A stretch of 64,000 nucleotides of DNA from Flavobacterium endoglycinae. GTDB taxonomy: Bacteria; Bacteroidota; Bacteroidia; Flavobacteriales; Flavobacteriaceae. The position numbers were made by a program, and so were the translations under genes. The notes under the pieces were generated by a model. It was not told the origin of the DNA, searched no databases, and saw only the letters and a program-made list of their open reading frames with translations. Below, in pieces: positions 17,201 through 25,116 of this stretch (position 1 is the stretch's first letter; every line of letters begins with the position of its first letter). The stretch is taken from positions 3,942,001-4,006,000 of the forward strand of contig NZ_CP071448.1 of NCBI RefSeq assembly GCF_017352115.1, read 5' to 3'.

Positions 17201-17948
17201 TGTGTGTTTCGGCTTTTAAAGAGATAACAGAATCAAATTCTTTTATTTCGTAAAAATCAGGTTTATCAGCCGATTTTGGTGCAAATTGCTGCACTTTTGG
17301 TCCTTTTACAAAAGCAACGTTGTCTTTGTAAGCAGAAACAATATCGTTAGGATTTTCCTGAGATGTTTTTTTGATTAATTTGAAAAGAGAAGTTTCTTTT
17401 TCTTCGCCATCGATCACAAAAGTTCCGTTGAAAATTTTGTGGCGGCAGTGCTCTGAATTTGCTTGAGAGAAAGCAAAAATCTCAGAATCCGTTAATTTTC
17501 TTCCCAGTTTAGCTGAAAGATTGTTTAAGTATTCAACTTCTTCTTCGCTTAAAGCTAAACCTTCAACTTTGTTGTAAGCCGCAATATCATCAATCTCCAA
17601 AATTGGTTCTGGCTGAATGTTGATAGTGAAGATTTCTTGATCTAATTCGTTGAATTTTTGGAAAAGCATAGGGTCAAAATCAGTAAAATCTGCCGTTGCC
17701 GGATGAAATTCTTCAATTCTGATAATGCCCGGAACACCCATATTTTGAGTGATTTCTACAGCATTTGTGCTCCACGGTGTGATCATAGTGGCACGGGGAC
17801 CAACAAAAAAACCCGTCAGTGCGGATTTTTCGATCTTATTTGCGTCGGCAAAAAGCCAGTTTAATTTTGAAATGTCTTGAGCTGAAATTTCGTTTTGCGT
17901 TTGTACGGCAAAAACAGTTTTGCTTTGGTTTTCAAAGAAATGGATCAT
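14277..17948 (-). CDS. purL: Phosphoribosylformylglycinamidine synthase PurL, single-chain type
   Basis: 1223 residues, the large single-chain form (purine biosynthesis step 4). It shows an N-terminal domain, a PurM-like catalytic core (SEHCRHKIFNG, KAETHNFPTTVEPFNGAATGSGG, HDHGAGGHLNCLSE), a second PurM-like half, and a C-terminal class I glutaminase with VGICNGCQLF and the SHGEGKF and PNGS blocks. Around residues 296-306 the peptide KSFDSAQDDRK is out of place in an otherwise conserved region; it is the translation of a short genomic repeat inserted in frame. A good -33/-7 promoter lies just upstream, and convergent hypE shares its terminator. Confidence 0.97.
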   Translation of the reverse strand: MIHFFENQSKTVFAVQTQNEISAQDISKLNWLFADANKIEKSALTGFFVGPRATMITPWSTNAVEITQNMGVPGIIRIEEFHPATADFTDFDPMLFQKFNELDQEIFTINIQPEPILEIDDIAAYNKVEGLALSEEEVEYLNNLSAKLGRKLTDSEIFAFSQANSEHCRHKIFNGTFVIDGEEKETSLFKLIKKTSQENPNDIVSAYKDNVAFVKGPKVQQFAPKSADKPDFYEIKEFDSVISLKAETHNFPTTVEPFNGAATGSGGEIRDRLAGGQGSLPLAGTAVYMTSYSRLKSFDSAQDDRKWENAVEERKWLYQTPMDILIKASNGASDFGNKFGQPLITGSVLTFEHEEENRKIGYDKVIMQAGGIGYGKLDQSIKHKPKEGDKIVILGGENYRIGMGGAAVSSADTGAFGSGIELNAIQRSNPEMQKRAANAIRGLVESDNNPIVSIHDHGAGGHLNCLSELVEETGGLIDLDKLPVGDPTLSAKEIIGNESQERMGLVIGQKDIDTLQRIADRERSPMYEVGDVTGDHRFTFESKSNGSKPMDYALEDFFGSSPKTIMTDKTVDRKYADVAYNAGDFESYLKDVLRLEAVASKDWLTNKVDRCVGGKVAKQQNAGPLQLPLNNVGVMALDYLGKEGIATSIGHAPIAALIDPAAGSRNAIAESLSNIIWAPIKDQLKGVSLSANWMWACKNEGEDARLYEAVQACSDFAIELGINIPTGKDSLSMKQKYPNDEVIAPGTVIISAAGNCTDIRKVVEPVLQKNGESIYYINLSQDDFKLGGSSFAQIRNAIGNETSTIKDSAFFKNAFNTVQELIGESQILAGHDIGSGGLITTLLEMCFADVNLGAKIDFSAFAEKDLLKILFAENIGIVFQAKSDATVEAKLKTNNIEFFKLGSVQETATLEVGNWNLDIPTYRDVWFETSYLLDQKQSKNGRAQARFENYKNQVLNYTFPAHFTGKKPEIDNSKPRPKAAIIREKGSNSEREMANAMYLAGFDVKDVHMTDLISGRETLEDIQFIGAVGGFSNSDVLGSAKGWAGAFLYNEKAKTALDNFFKREDTLSVGICNGCQLFMELEVINPEHEVHGKMLHNESQKHESIFTSVKVQENNSVMLSTLAGSTLGVWVSHGEGKFKLPLAEENYNIVSKYAYEGYPANPNGSDYNTAMMCDKTGRHLVMMPHIERSTFQWNWAHYPKDRNDEVSPWHEAFVNARKWIEKN
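17037..17062. repeat. Interspersed repeat (CCTGAGCGGAGTCGAA) inside purL
   Basis: TCCTGAGCGGAGTCGAAAGA inside the purL coding region matches the core of the inverted repeat at 25016-25070 (CCTGAGCGAAGTCGAAGG). In the purL frame it encodes SFDSAQDD. The element keeps the frame and adds no stop. Confidence 0.7.
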
Positions 17949-17977
17949 TGTGATGTGTAGTTTGTTGTATTGAGCTG

Positions 17978-18009
17978 CAAATTTAGTTTAAATAAATAGC
18001 AAGCGCAAA
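17978..18009 (-). promoter_or_regulatory. purL: Promoter of purL (-33 TTTG, -7 TAAATTTG)
   Basis: On the minus strand TTTG (18009-18006), a 20-base spacer and TAAATTTG (17985-17978) match the Bacteroidota primary-sigma consensus exactly apart from spacer length 20. The predicted transcript start is about 20-25 bases before the purL ATG. Confidence 0.72.
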
Positions 18010-18112
18010 TTTGATAACAAACTCTTTTGAAAAAAATGAAATTGAACTGAAATTAAGTTAAAAATTAAGAATGTGGTTGGTTTTTGTAGAGTTGCTAAGA
18101 TGATGAGTTTTG

Positions 18113-18352
18113 TTTCACGCAGATTTAGCAGATTTAGCAGATTTATTTTTTTTACTGAATTAAAAAACTTTGTCTGTAATATATTTTTGATCTGCTTATC
18201 TGCGGTAGAAATATTTCCCAAAAGAGGCAGAGTATTTTTATTTCACGCAGATTTGGCAAATTGTACAGATTTAATTTTTTGAGTTATTTAAAAATCTGTG
18301 TCAATTAATTTTTAAGATTTAATCTGTTTTTGATCTGCCAAATGCGTGAAAA
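18113..18352. repeat. Two flavobacterial intergenic repeat copies (CACGCAGATTT family)
   Basis: This fills most of the 407-bp gap between purL and the endonuclease gene. One copy starts TTTCACGCAGATTTAGCAG at 18113; a second starts TTTCACGCAGATTTGGCA at 18241 and ends with the near-inverted TGCCAAATGCGTGAAA at 18336-18351. A tandem 'atttagcag' run lies at 18122-18140. No convincing gene is seen in this stretch. Confidence 0.7.
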
Positions 18353-18355
18353 AAA

Positions 18356-20203
18356 TTATTCTATTACAATTTTCTTAATGATCGTTTTTGAATCTTTTTG
18401 GATTTTAACGACATAAATTCCTTTTACGAGATGAACAGCTGTAATGACAGCATCGGTACTGTTTTGTTTTTCGAAAACTTTTTGTCCTGTAAAAGAGAAA
18501 ATTTCTAAGTCGTAAGGAGAATCAAAATTGTCTAAACCTATATTGAAGATTCCATTTGACGGATTTGGGAAAATCAAAACTTCATTAGATGTTTCAACCA
18601 CTTCTTCTTCAATTGGGCGAGCCATTTTGCTTCCTAAATTATTGCAGGTATCTTGTGAAAACGAATCCCATTGTGCACTTAAGTTAAAAGTGGTGCTTGG
18701 AGAAGTTACGGTTGATTTTCTTCTTAAAGTAACATCAATAGCAAAATTGGCTGTTCCGCCATTAAAGGTTCCGATGATGTCAATCAAAACGCCATTTTTG
18801 AATAAACCTACGGCATCATTTCCATTGAAAGTTAATTCGGTTGCCGTTGTTGAGATATTAGCTGAACTCGTAGAAAAACAACTTGATGACATTGAACTGT
18901 TTACCACAACAAATTTGCTTCCTGTTGCTAATGTACCACTCAGAGCCAATCCTGTGCTCCATGAACCAGCACCGTTTGTCTGTTTTTTGATCGTATAAGC
19001 AGATAAGTTTACAGAACTTCCAGTATTGTTGGCAATTTCTAAAGCTTTGTTATTTCCAGAACCTTCAATGTATTCAGAAAAAAGAAGATCTGTTGCAGTT
19101 CCTGTTCCGCTGCTGTTGGTTGTAACTGAAATAGTATTGCTTGAAGCAGAAGCATTTCCAGCCGCATCTTTTGCTTTTACATAAATTGAATAAGTGGTAG
19201 AAGCGGTTAAACCCGTAATGGTAGCTGTAGTTCCAGAAACAGTTGTTTTTAAAACGCTATTAGCATAAACATCATATCCTGTTACGGCCACATTATCTGT
19301 AGAAGCGGTCCAGCTAAGCGAAATTGAAGTTGCTGTTTTTGTGGTTGAAGCCAAACTTGTTGGAGTTGTTGGTGCTTGAGTATCTCCAGAAGGAGGAGTG
19401 CCGCCCCAAATTTGATTTACATATTCAGGATGATCGATAAATGGATTTCGGTTGTTCTGACGTGCGTAAATCGCATTGTTTCTTGCAATTTCTCTTGCGC
19501 TCACAGGGTCTTGAGCGTGCCAAGCTAAAAGCATGTTTAAGAATGCTGTCGTAAAAACTTGATTGCTTGAGCCATTAAACATGGCATATGAATATCCTGC
19601 AACGGTGTTTTCATATCGTGTTGCAAAATAGAAATACATTCTGGCAATATCTCCTTTAAAAGCATTTATTGGCTCGAAAACTGTTCCCGAATATCCAGAA
19701 ACGGCACTTGAACCCAATTTGCTTCCGTTTTGAGAAGTATAAGTAGCTGAATTTACATTTCCGTGAGGGTAGTTCGAACGCATTCCGTTTACTTTTCCGT
19801 CAGTTGGGGTAATAAAATGCGCATCCGCAACCATTGGGAACTGTTCATTAAAAACCGACTGTGGAATAATGTGTTCTCTATTATAGCAATCTCCTTCGGC
19901 AGAATAGTTTCCGCATCTTTGGGTTGTTCCTGTGGTGTAGTTATATGGATCTGTTCCTGATGGATTTTCAGAATACATGTCTAAAATAGTTCCGTCATTT
20001 TCATAAAAATTATCAACGTCAGAAGTTTGATAAGTGGTGTAAAGTCCGGCATAACCGTTATTGGTGTGGTCTTTAATAATGTTATACAATTGTGTTTTTA
20101 AAGTATAACCCGTTCCGGTTGCAGTGCTGTAATAACCCGAAGGGATTTGAGCAAAACCAATTGTGGCAAACATCAATAACAGTAAAAAGTAGTTTTTTTT
20201 CAT
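18356..20203 (-). CDS. Secreted endonuclease I-family protein with FN3, lamin-tail and type IX sorting domains
   Basis: 615 residues. A signal peptide (MKKNYFLLLLMFATIGFAQ) is followed by an endonuclease I-like domain (about 25-265) with the NREHIIPQS motif, whose His is the expected catalytic residue, and DAHFITPTDGKVNGMRSNYPHG. A fibronectin type III domain follows (about 275-360), then a lamin-tail-like domain (FSEYIEGSGNNKALEIAN, about 368-520), and a C-terminal PNPSNGIFNIGL block ending in GIYVVKIQKDSKTIIKKIVIE, typical of type IX secretion sorting domains. It is probably an extracellular or surface nuclease used for nutrient scavenging. Stands alone as a transcription unit. Confidence 0.9.
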   Translation of the reverse strand: MKKNYFLLLLMFATIGFAQIPSGYYSTATGTGYTLKTQLYNIIKDHTNNGYAGLYTTYQTSDVDNFYENDGTILDMYSENPSGTDPYNYTTGTTQRCGNYSAEGDCYNREHIIPQSVFNEQFPMVADAHFITPTDGKVNGMRSNYPHGNVNSATYTSQNGSKLGSSAVSGYSGTVFEPINAFKGDIARMYFYFATRYENTVAGYSYAMFNGSSNQVFTTAFLNMLLAWHAQDPVSAREIARNNAIYARQNNRNPFIDHPEYVNQIWGGTPPSGDTQAPTTPTSLASTTKTATSISLSWTASTDNVAVTGYDVYANSVLKTTVSGTTATITGLTASTTYSIYVKAKDAAGNASASSNTISVTTNSSGTGTATDLLFSEYIEGSGNNKALEIANNTGSSVNLSAYTIKKQTNGAGSWSTGLALSGTLATGSKFVVVNSSMSSSCFSTSSANISTTATELTFNGNDAVGLFKNGVLIDIIGTFNGGTANFAIDVTLRRKSTVTSPSTTFNLSAQWDSFSQDTCNNLGSKMARPIEEEVVETSNEVLIFPNPSNGIFNIGLDNFDSPYDLEIFSFTGQKVFEKQNSTDAVITAVHLVKGIYVVKIQKDSKTIIKKIVIE

Positions 20204-20288
20204 AAATTAATAGTTTAAAATTTGGTTACGGTTTTTTGTTTTTAACTTTTAAATATTTGAATTTTAATTGATTAAAAACGAATTGTAA

Positions 20289-20296
20289 CAAATCTA
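20289..20296 (-). promoter_or_regulatory. Possible -7 element upstream of the endonuclease gene
   Basis: TAGATTTG on the minus strand matches TAnnTTTG exactly, about 85 bases upstream of the endonuclease ATG. No TTTG is found at the right -33 distance, so this is a weak call. Confidence 0.3.
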
Positions 20297-20366
20297 CTAC
20301 TTTTATGAATGCAATACGTTAAGCGATGTTTAATTTTAGATATATTTTCTTACGGGTGTTTTGAGG

Positions 20367-20939
20367 TTATTTAAAGTAACTTTTTTGAGCCTGAATTTTG
20401 TTAATTGACAATCCTCTAAATTTATTTTCCTTAATAGCTTTTTCAATGATTTGAGTAGTTTTAACGCCAAGAATAAAAGATGGACTTATTTCTCTTCCGC
20501 TTCCAAAACCTACACTCGTAGAGAATATTCCTTCTTCAATTATTTTACCTGTTTTGTGAAAGAAATCTGGAACAGGAACGACTTGATCATTGTATTGATT
20601 GCATTTATTACAAAATCTATCCTTTTGCCAAGCAGAAAACTCTAAAATTTCTAAAGGTTTCATTAAAAATAAAGAGTTATCTTCATTAAGTGGAAGAAAA
20701 TCAACATTAAAATTTAATCCTTCAATGTATTTTTTAAATTTTAAAGATGAAATAAACCTACGTTCATAAGTGGCGCTAAAGTCGGCTTTATTTCTTATTT
20801 TAAAACCAGTAGGTAAATACGAAAAATCGATACAACATTCACACTCATCACAGAATACGGATTTAGGTGCATTTTCAAAAAAATACTCATGATTGTTAAT
20901 ACAGCTAAGATTGTATGCTATTGTAATATTCTCTTCCAT
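20367..20939 (-). CDS. Small cysteine-motif cytoplasmic protein, function unknown
   Basis: 190 residues without signal peptide or membrane helix. It has two cysteine clusters, CDECECC near residue 31 and CNKC near residue 110, which probably bind zinc. The middle and end each contain a segment of the form 'aromatic - helix - short beta' (FISSLKFKKYIEGLNFNVDFLPL; TTQIIEKAIKENKFRGLSINKI), a layout like the double-CxxCG and Imm11-type immunity families. The resemblance is only in pattern, so this stays tentative. Neighbours are secreted proteins and give no functional clue. Confidence 0.55.
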   Translation of the reverse strand: MEENITIAYNLSCINNHEYFFENAPKSVFCDECECCIDFSYLPTGFKIRNKADFSATYERRFISSLKFKKYIEGLNFNVDFLPLNEDNSLFLMKPLEILEFSAWQKDRFCNKCNQYNDQVVPVPDFFHKTGKIIEEGIFSTSVGFGSGREISPSFILGVKTTQIIEKAIKENKFRGLSINKIQAQKSYFK

Positions 20940-21033
20940 TTTTTGTCTAACAATTTGTTATGCAAAAATAATATTATTTAAAGAAAAAACTTACTTTAAT
21001 TGCTCAGAAAAAATAATGAGTTTATTCAAAGAT

Positions 21034-21618
21034 TCACTTTTTTGCTGAAATCTTTTTTATGGCTTTCTGGTATTCTTTTTCAAAATTCTTTCCGTGATCA
21101 TCAACTATTGTGATGCCATAATCGTAAATGCGGTTCTTTTTTATTTGGTAAAAGGAAACCCAATCTTGACCAGATGCAGCATAACTTTCTACAATATTAT
21201 ATTTTGGATTGTATGTCGGATTTTTGATTTCTTCAAAACCAATGACTTTTATAAAGTTGTTTGTTTTTGGATTGTAGAGATACAAGTTATACGTCCAATT
21301 GCTTCTTACATCAGAAATGTTCTGAATCAAAATATCTTTTATGCCGTCATTATTGAAATCTTGGAATTCGATTTTTTGAGTACTGCTAAAAATCGAATCT
21401 TTTACTAAAACAGAAGATTTGTTATTTGTCTTTTGAATTATACTTAAAATTGAATTTTTTTCACCATCGTAACCGTCTTTTTCAGTCTCGAAGTTCTTGA
21501 GTTGTATTGTAAATCCTTTGTTTTTATAAATAGAATCACACTGAATCGTTTTTGTATTTTGTGCAAACGTGCTCATGCAGGCTAGAATAAAAACTGCGAT
21601 AGAAAGATTTCTCTTCAT
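21034..21618 (-). CDS. Secreted FG-GAP-like protein, unknown function
   Basis: 194 residues starting with a clear signal peptide (MKRNLSIAVFILACMSTFAQ). Near the centre, EFQDFNNDGIKDILIQ is an FG-GAP/VCBS-like calcium-binding signature as found in the XAC2610-type proteins, followed by NLYLYNPKTNNF and a Lys-rich C-terminal helix. Probably periplasmic. It lies between the cysteine-motif protein and a beta-helix lipoprotein, all leftward but well spaced, so each may have its own promoter. Confidence 0.65.
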   Translation of the reverse strand: MKRNLSIAVFILACMSTFAQNTKTIQCDSIYKNKGFTIQLKNFETEKDGYDGEKNSILSIIQKTNNKSSVLVKDSIFSSTQKIEFQDFNNDGIKDILIQNISDVRSNWTYNLYLYNPKTNNFIKVIGFEEIKNPTYNPKYNIVESYAASGQDWVSFYQIKKNRIYDYGITIVDDHGKNFEKEYQKAIKKISAKK

Positions 21619-21676
21619 TTGATAATCGTTTTAGATAAAAAACTTTTAAAACTTAGAGTTTATACTCTGTATCTTT

Positions 21677-23185
21677 TTACTTCGGAAAATCTTTACTCTG
21701 ATAAGCGCCCAAATCCGGTGGAGAAGTTCTAGTAATTCCTAAAATATCTGTTGGAATGATGAATGCCTGATTCCCTTTCGCGAAAGCGGCAGAAGTTTTA
21801 TCGATATTCAGCTGATTTTTTGAAACGTTGTAAAACTTCGGATTTTCATTTAAAATGATGTTGTTGTAGTGTTCTGTATCGGTTTTGAATTGATAATCAG
21901 CATTTGTTGAACTTCCAAATTTCAGCAGGCAATTGTTTAATTGATAAATGAAAGCTGCGCCTGTATTTTTGCTCAAATTGAATTCATACGATGTTGAACC
22001 GTAAATAATGCAATTGTTGAAAGTTGCCTGAGTCAGCGGATTGGTTTCGGGTGATGCTCCTACCAGACTATTACTTAAATTAACGGCAAACTGAGAACTG
22101 CCTGACCAATTATTGTTAAAAGTACAATGCGTAAAACTGTAATTTCCGCCATAAACACAAGATAAACCTGCTAAACCAGCATAATTAATAGCGATATTTT
22201 CTCCTGTAATATGTGCATTTTGAGCTAAAATTCCGTACTCAACGCAATTGTAAATTTGAGTGTTTTTAATTTCAATCGTATTTGACGGACTTCTGAATTC
22301 TAATCCCGTAACAGCATTTTTTAAAGTCAAATGATTGATAGAATGATTGGCACTTCCTTTTTCAAAAATCACAGATTTCCATTGTCCTGGAATATCTGAG
22401 TAAAGTGATTCTAAACGATCGCCTTCAAAAATGACTTCTTTTTCAAGTTTGTCAGTTGTAGAAACCGCTCCGTTAATTTGAAGAGAAGCTTTATCGCCAA
22501 CATATAATCCTGAACCGGCATGAAAATGAACTCTTGCGCCGGCTTCAAACGTGATGGTTTTATTTTCGGGAACTCCAGCGTACCCATAAATTACATAAGG
22601 TTTCGTATTCGTAAAAAGAAGTTCATTTCCGTTTACAGCATCATTCTCGTCCAGATAAAATCCATCAACAGCTTTACCGTCGATTTGGATTTTTTCTTTT
22701 GTTCCGTCAGGATTTTGTTTTGGATATAAAAATACTGCATCTTGAATCAATGTTACCAAAGCGACTTGTTGAAGATTTGCACCGCTGTCAAATTGAATTT
22801 CATCGGTATACAAGAAATCAGTTGGATTGGCATCCGTAATATCGGCAGTGGTTTCTATAAAAATATAGAGGCTGTCTTTTGCTAAAAGTGTAACATTGTT
22901 GAAAATCTTTCCGTTGTTGCCATTCATTCCGTCAACGGTCATTCGGTATTTAGAAGCCAGACCTTTTTTCAGCTGTATAATCGGAATTGAAATGTCGTTT
23001 TTGCTTCTATTAAAGACTTTTAATTGGTAAGTGCTTGAACCGATGTTTTTGAAAACAGTATCCAAATATACAGTGTCTTTTGAAAACTTTAAATCTCCAG
23101 TGCTGGCAACGGTATCAAAATCAGTTCTACAGGAACTCATCGCGATGAATAAACCAAAAATAAAAAGTATAAAATATTGACGCAT
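21677..23185 (-). CDS. Parallel beta-helix lipoprotein
   Basis: 502 residues. The signal ends in a lipobox (AMSSC, Cys19), so the mature protein is a lipoprotein. Residues 30-160 look like an Ig-like domain (TVYLDTVFKNIGSSTYQLKVFNRS). From about 195 on, repeats of the form 'hydrophobic-N-x-hydrophobic' (ITFEAGARVHFHAGSGLYVG, HLTLKNAVTGLEF, FNNCIIYGSTSYEFNL) indicate a right-handed parallel beta-helix, as in polysaccharide-handling proteins. No catalytic residues can be assigned. The C-terminus DLGAYQ resembles the end of choice-of-anchor Q proteins. Likely on the outer membrane; single gene. Confidence 0.75.
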   Translation of the reverse strand: MRQYFILFIFGLFIAMSSCRTDFDTVASTGDLKFSKDTVYLDTVFKNIGSSTYQLKVFNRSKNDISIPIIQLKKGLASKYRMTVDGMNGNNGKIFNNVTLLAKDSLYIFIETTADITDANPTDFLYTDEIQFDSGANLQQVALVTLIQDAVFLYPKQNPDGTKEKIQIDGKAVDGFYLDENDAVNGNELLFTNTKPYVIYGYAGVPENKTITFEAGARVHFHAGSGLYVGDKASLQINGAVSTTDKLEKEVIFEGDRLESLYSDIPGQWKSVIFEKGSANHSINHLTLKNAVTGLEFRSPSNTIEIKNTQIYNCVEYGILAQNAHITGENIAINYAGLAGLSCVYGGNYSFTHCTFNNNWSGSSQFAVNLSNSLVGASPETNPLTQATFNNCIIYGSTSYEFNLSKNTGAAFIYQLNNCLLKFGSSTNADYQFKTDTEHYNNIILNENPKFYNVSKNQLNIDKTSAAFAKGNQAFIIPTDILGITRTSPPDLGAYQSKDFPK

Positions 23186-23194
23186 TTGAATAGT

Positions 23195-23272
23195 TTTACC
23201 GCGGATTAAAGATTGTATTTTCTACATCATGCAAAAAAATAATCTGAGATAATCTGTTTCATCAGTGGCAAA
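23195..23272. repeat. Degenerate intergenic repeat
   Basis: ACCGCGGATTAAAGATT and ATCTGAGATAATCTGTTTCATCAGTGGCAAAA belong to a flavobacterial repeat family related to the CACGCAGATTT elements; nothing else is seen in the 238-bp gap before the thioesterase gene. Confidence 0.45.
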
Positions 23273-23423
23273 AAAAATATTTTTCAGCCAAAGATAGTTT
23301 CCGATTGTTTTTGTAAAAATAACAAAAAACTTACATGTTTGAAGTTGAATTTTAATTTTCGAATGGGATTTTTCAATTTGTGTCAATATCTTCTTTAATT
23401 TTACGATTTTAAAGAATAATTTA

Positions 23424-23855
23424 ATGAATCATACAAAAGAGCAGATTTTGGCGCGCTGTAATGAGTTTACAAAAAACACATTAATGGAAACGTTGAAAAT
23501 AGAATATATCGATGCCGGAGAAGATTTTTTAACTGCAAAAATGCCTGTAAATCCAAGTGTTCACCAGCCAATGGGATTGTTGCACGGCGGGGCTTCGGTA
23601 GCTTTGGCAGAAAGCGTTGGAAGTGCTGCTTCTTTCTTTTTTATCAATCCAAAAGAGCAGGAGGTAAGAGGTATCGAAATTTCGGCAAATCATCTAAAAA
23701 GTATTCGTGAAGGTTATGTTTTTGGGACAGCCAGAATTATTCACAAAGGAAGAAGCCTGCATCTTTGGGAAATCAAAATTACCGACGAAGAAGGAAATCT
23801 GGTTTCACTTTGCAAACTGACGAATATGGTTTTAGACAGAAAGAAAAGTGAATAA
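23424..23855 (+). CDS. menI: Hotdog-fold acyl-CoA thioesterase, probable DHNA-CoA thioesterase
   Basis: 143 residues with the PaaI/YbgC-like hotdog pattern: VHQPMGLLHGGASVALAESVGSAA (the glycine-rich helix cap with the catalytic Glu) and a C-terminal strand pair (SLHLWEIKITDEEGNLVSLCKLT). The stop is followed after three bases by an isochorismate synthase gene, which makes 1,4-dihydroxy-2-naphthoyl-CoA hydrolysis in menaquinone synthesis the most likely role. General acyl-CoA cleanup (PaaI-like) remains possible; the sequence alone does not separate the two. Confidence 0.8.
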   Translation: MNHTKEQILARCNEFTKNTLMETLKIEYIDAGEDFLTAKMPVNPSVHQPMGLLHGGASVALAESVGSAASFFFINPKEQEVRGIEISANHLKSIREGYVFGTARIIHKGRSLHLWEIKITDEEGNLVSLCKLTNMVLDRKKSE

Positions 23856-23858
23856 ATT

Positions 23859-24929
23859 ATGAATCCATTTTTCTTAAAAATTAAAAATCATAAAGAACAA
23901 AATTTACCCTTTGTACTTTATTCAAAACCGAATACCGAAAACCTAATTGGGATTTTACAACAAAATAATACGTTACATACCGTTTCAGATTACAGCGAAA
24001 AAGGATTTGTTTTTGCTTCTTTTGATGAAAAACAACTAATTCTGATTCCAGAGAATGAATCGGAAATTATTACGGCGAATAAAGAAACAACTGTATTTGA
24101 ACCTATTGAAATTGATGATTTAAGTTCTGATTCAGAAGCTAAATTTCAATATGAATATTTGGTCGCGCAAGGAATTCAGGCAATTAAGAATGAAGAATTC
24201 AAAAAAGTGGTTTTGTCACGAAGTGAAGAAGTGACTTTAACCGAATTTGATTTTATTGAAACGTTTCAGCACTTGGTGCAGTTATATCCAGCGACTTTTT
24301 GTTATTGTTTCTTCCATCCGAAAATCGGACTTTGGATGGGAGCAACTCCAGAAAAACTGTTGAAAGCCAATGGAAATGTTTTCGAAACAATGGCTCTGGC
24401 AGGAACGCAGAAGGATAATAATGAAACTGAAATCGTTTGGCAGCAGAAAGAAAAAGACGAACAGCAATTTGTGACTGATTTTATTGTAAAACGTCTTCGA
24501 GAATTTACAGCTTCGGTTGTAGTTTCTGAACCTTACAGTTTAAAAGCGGGATCGATCTGGCACATTAAAACGGATATTTCTGGAGTTTTAAAGGATAATT
24601 CAACTTTAGAAGAGGTGATTGATACTTTGCATCCAACGCCAGCAGTTTGTGGTTTTCCAAAGAAAAAATCGAAAGTGTTTATTATCGAAAATGAAAATTA
24701 CGACCGTACTTTTTATACTGGTTTTTTAGGCGAATTAAACAGCACTTTTGCTGGAGCTGATGCAAGTTCTGATTTATTTGTAAATTTACGATGCATGCAG
24801 ATTCAGGATACTAAAGCCATTTTATACATGGGCTGCGGTATTACCAAAGAAAGCATTCCCGAAAAAGAATGGGAGGAAAGCGTGAATAAATCCATGACGA
24901 TGAAAAGGGTTTTGAGAGTTATGAGTTAG
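23859..24929 (+). CDS. menF: Isochorismate synthase (menaquinone pathway)
   Basis: 356 residues of the chorismate-binding (MenF/EntC) family. Conserved features: KVVLSRSEEV, CYCFFHPKIGLWMGATPEKLL, the ETMALAGTQ block, LHPTPAVCGFPK and FYTGFLGELN, with the Glu-containing RCMQI and GCGITKES segments at the end. It converts chorismate to isochorismate, the first step of menaquinone synthesis. The gene is three bases after the thioesterase gene and forms an operon with it. Menaquinone is also the expected electron acceptor of the hydrogenase in this window. Confidence 0.88.
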   Translation: MNPFFLKIKNHKEQNLPFVLYSKPNTENLIGILQQNNTLHTVSDYSEKGFVFASFDEKQLILIPENESEIITANKETTVFEPIEIDDLSSDSEAKFQYEYLVAQGIQAIKNEEFKKVVLSRSEEVTLTEFDFIETFQHLVQLYPATFCYCFFHPKIGLWMGATPEKLLKANGNVFETMALAGTQKDNNETEIVWQQKEKDEQQFVTDFIVKRLREFTASVVVSEPYSLKAGSIWHIKTDISGVLKDNSTLEEVIDTLHPTPAVCGFPKKKSKVFIIENENYDRTFYTGFLGELNSTFAGADASSDLFVNLRCMQIQDTKAILYMGCGITKESIPEKEWEESVNKSMTMKRVLRVMS

Positions 24930-25101
24930 AAGTTATGAGTTATGAGTTGTGAGTTAAAAGTTATGAATTATAAGTTTTAGAACTGAATCTCTTTAAACAA
25001 AGTTTGAATTCGTGTGTCACCCTGAGCGAAGTCGAAGGGCACAAAGGGCTTCGACTCCGCTCAGCCTGACAACTTGAAACCTGAAACCTGAAACCTGAAA
25101 C
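24930..25101. repeat. Repeat-rich intergenic block with inverted repeat
   Basis: The gap holds three parts: a degenerate tandem of 'agttatgagtt' (24922-24978); a hairpin of GTCACCCTGAGCGAAGTCGAAG (25016-25037, left arm) and CTTCGACTCCGCTCAGCCTGAC (25049-25070, right arm); and a tandem of 'ctgaaac' (about 25075-25101). The hairpin core is the same element that sits inside purL. It may also end the menaquinone transcript. Confidence 0.7.
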
Positions 25102-25116
25102 AAAATAAACAAAAAA

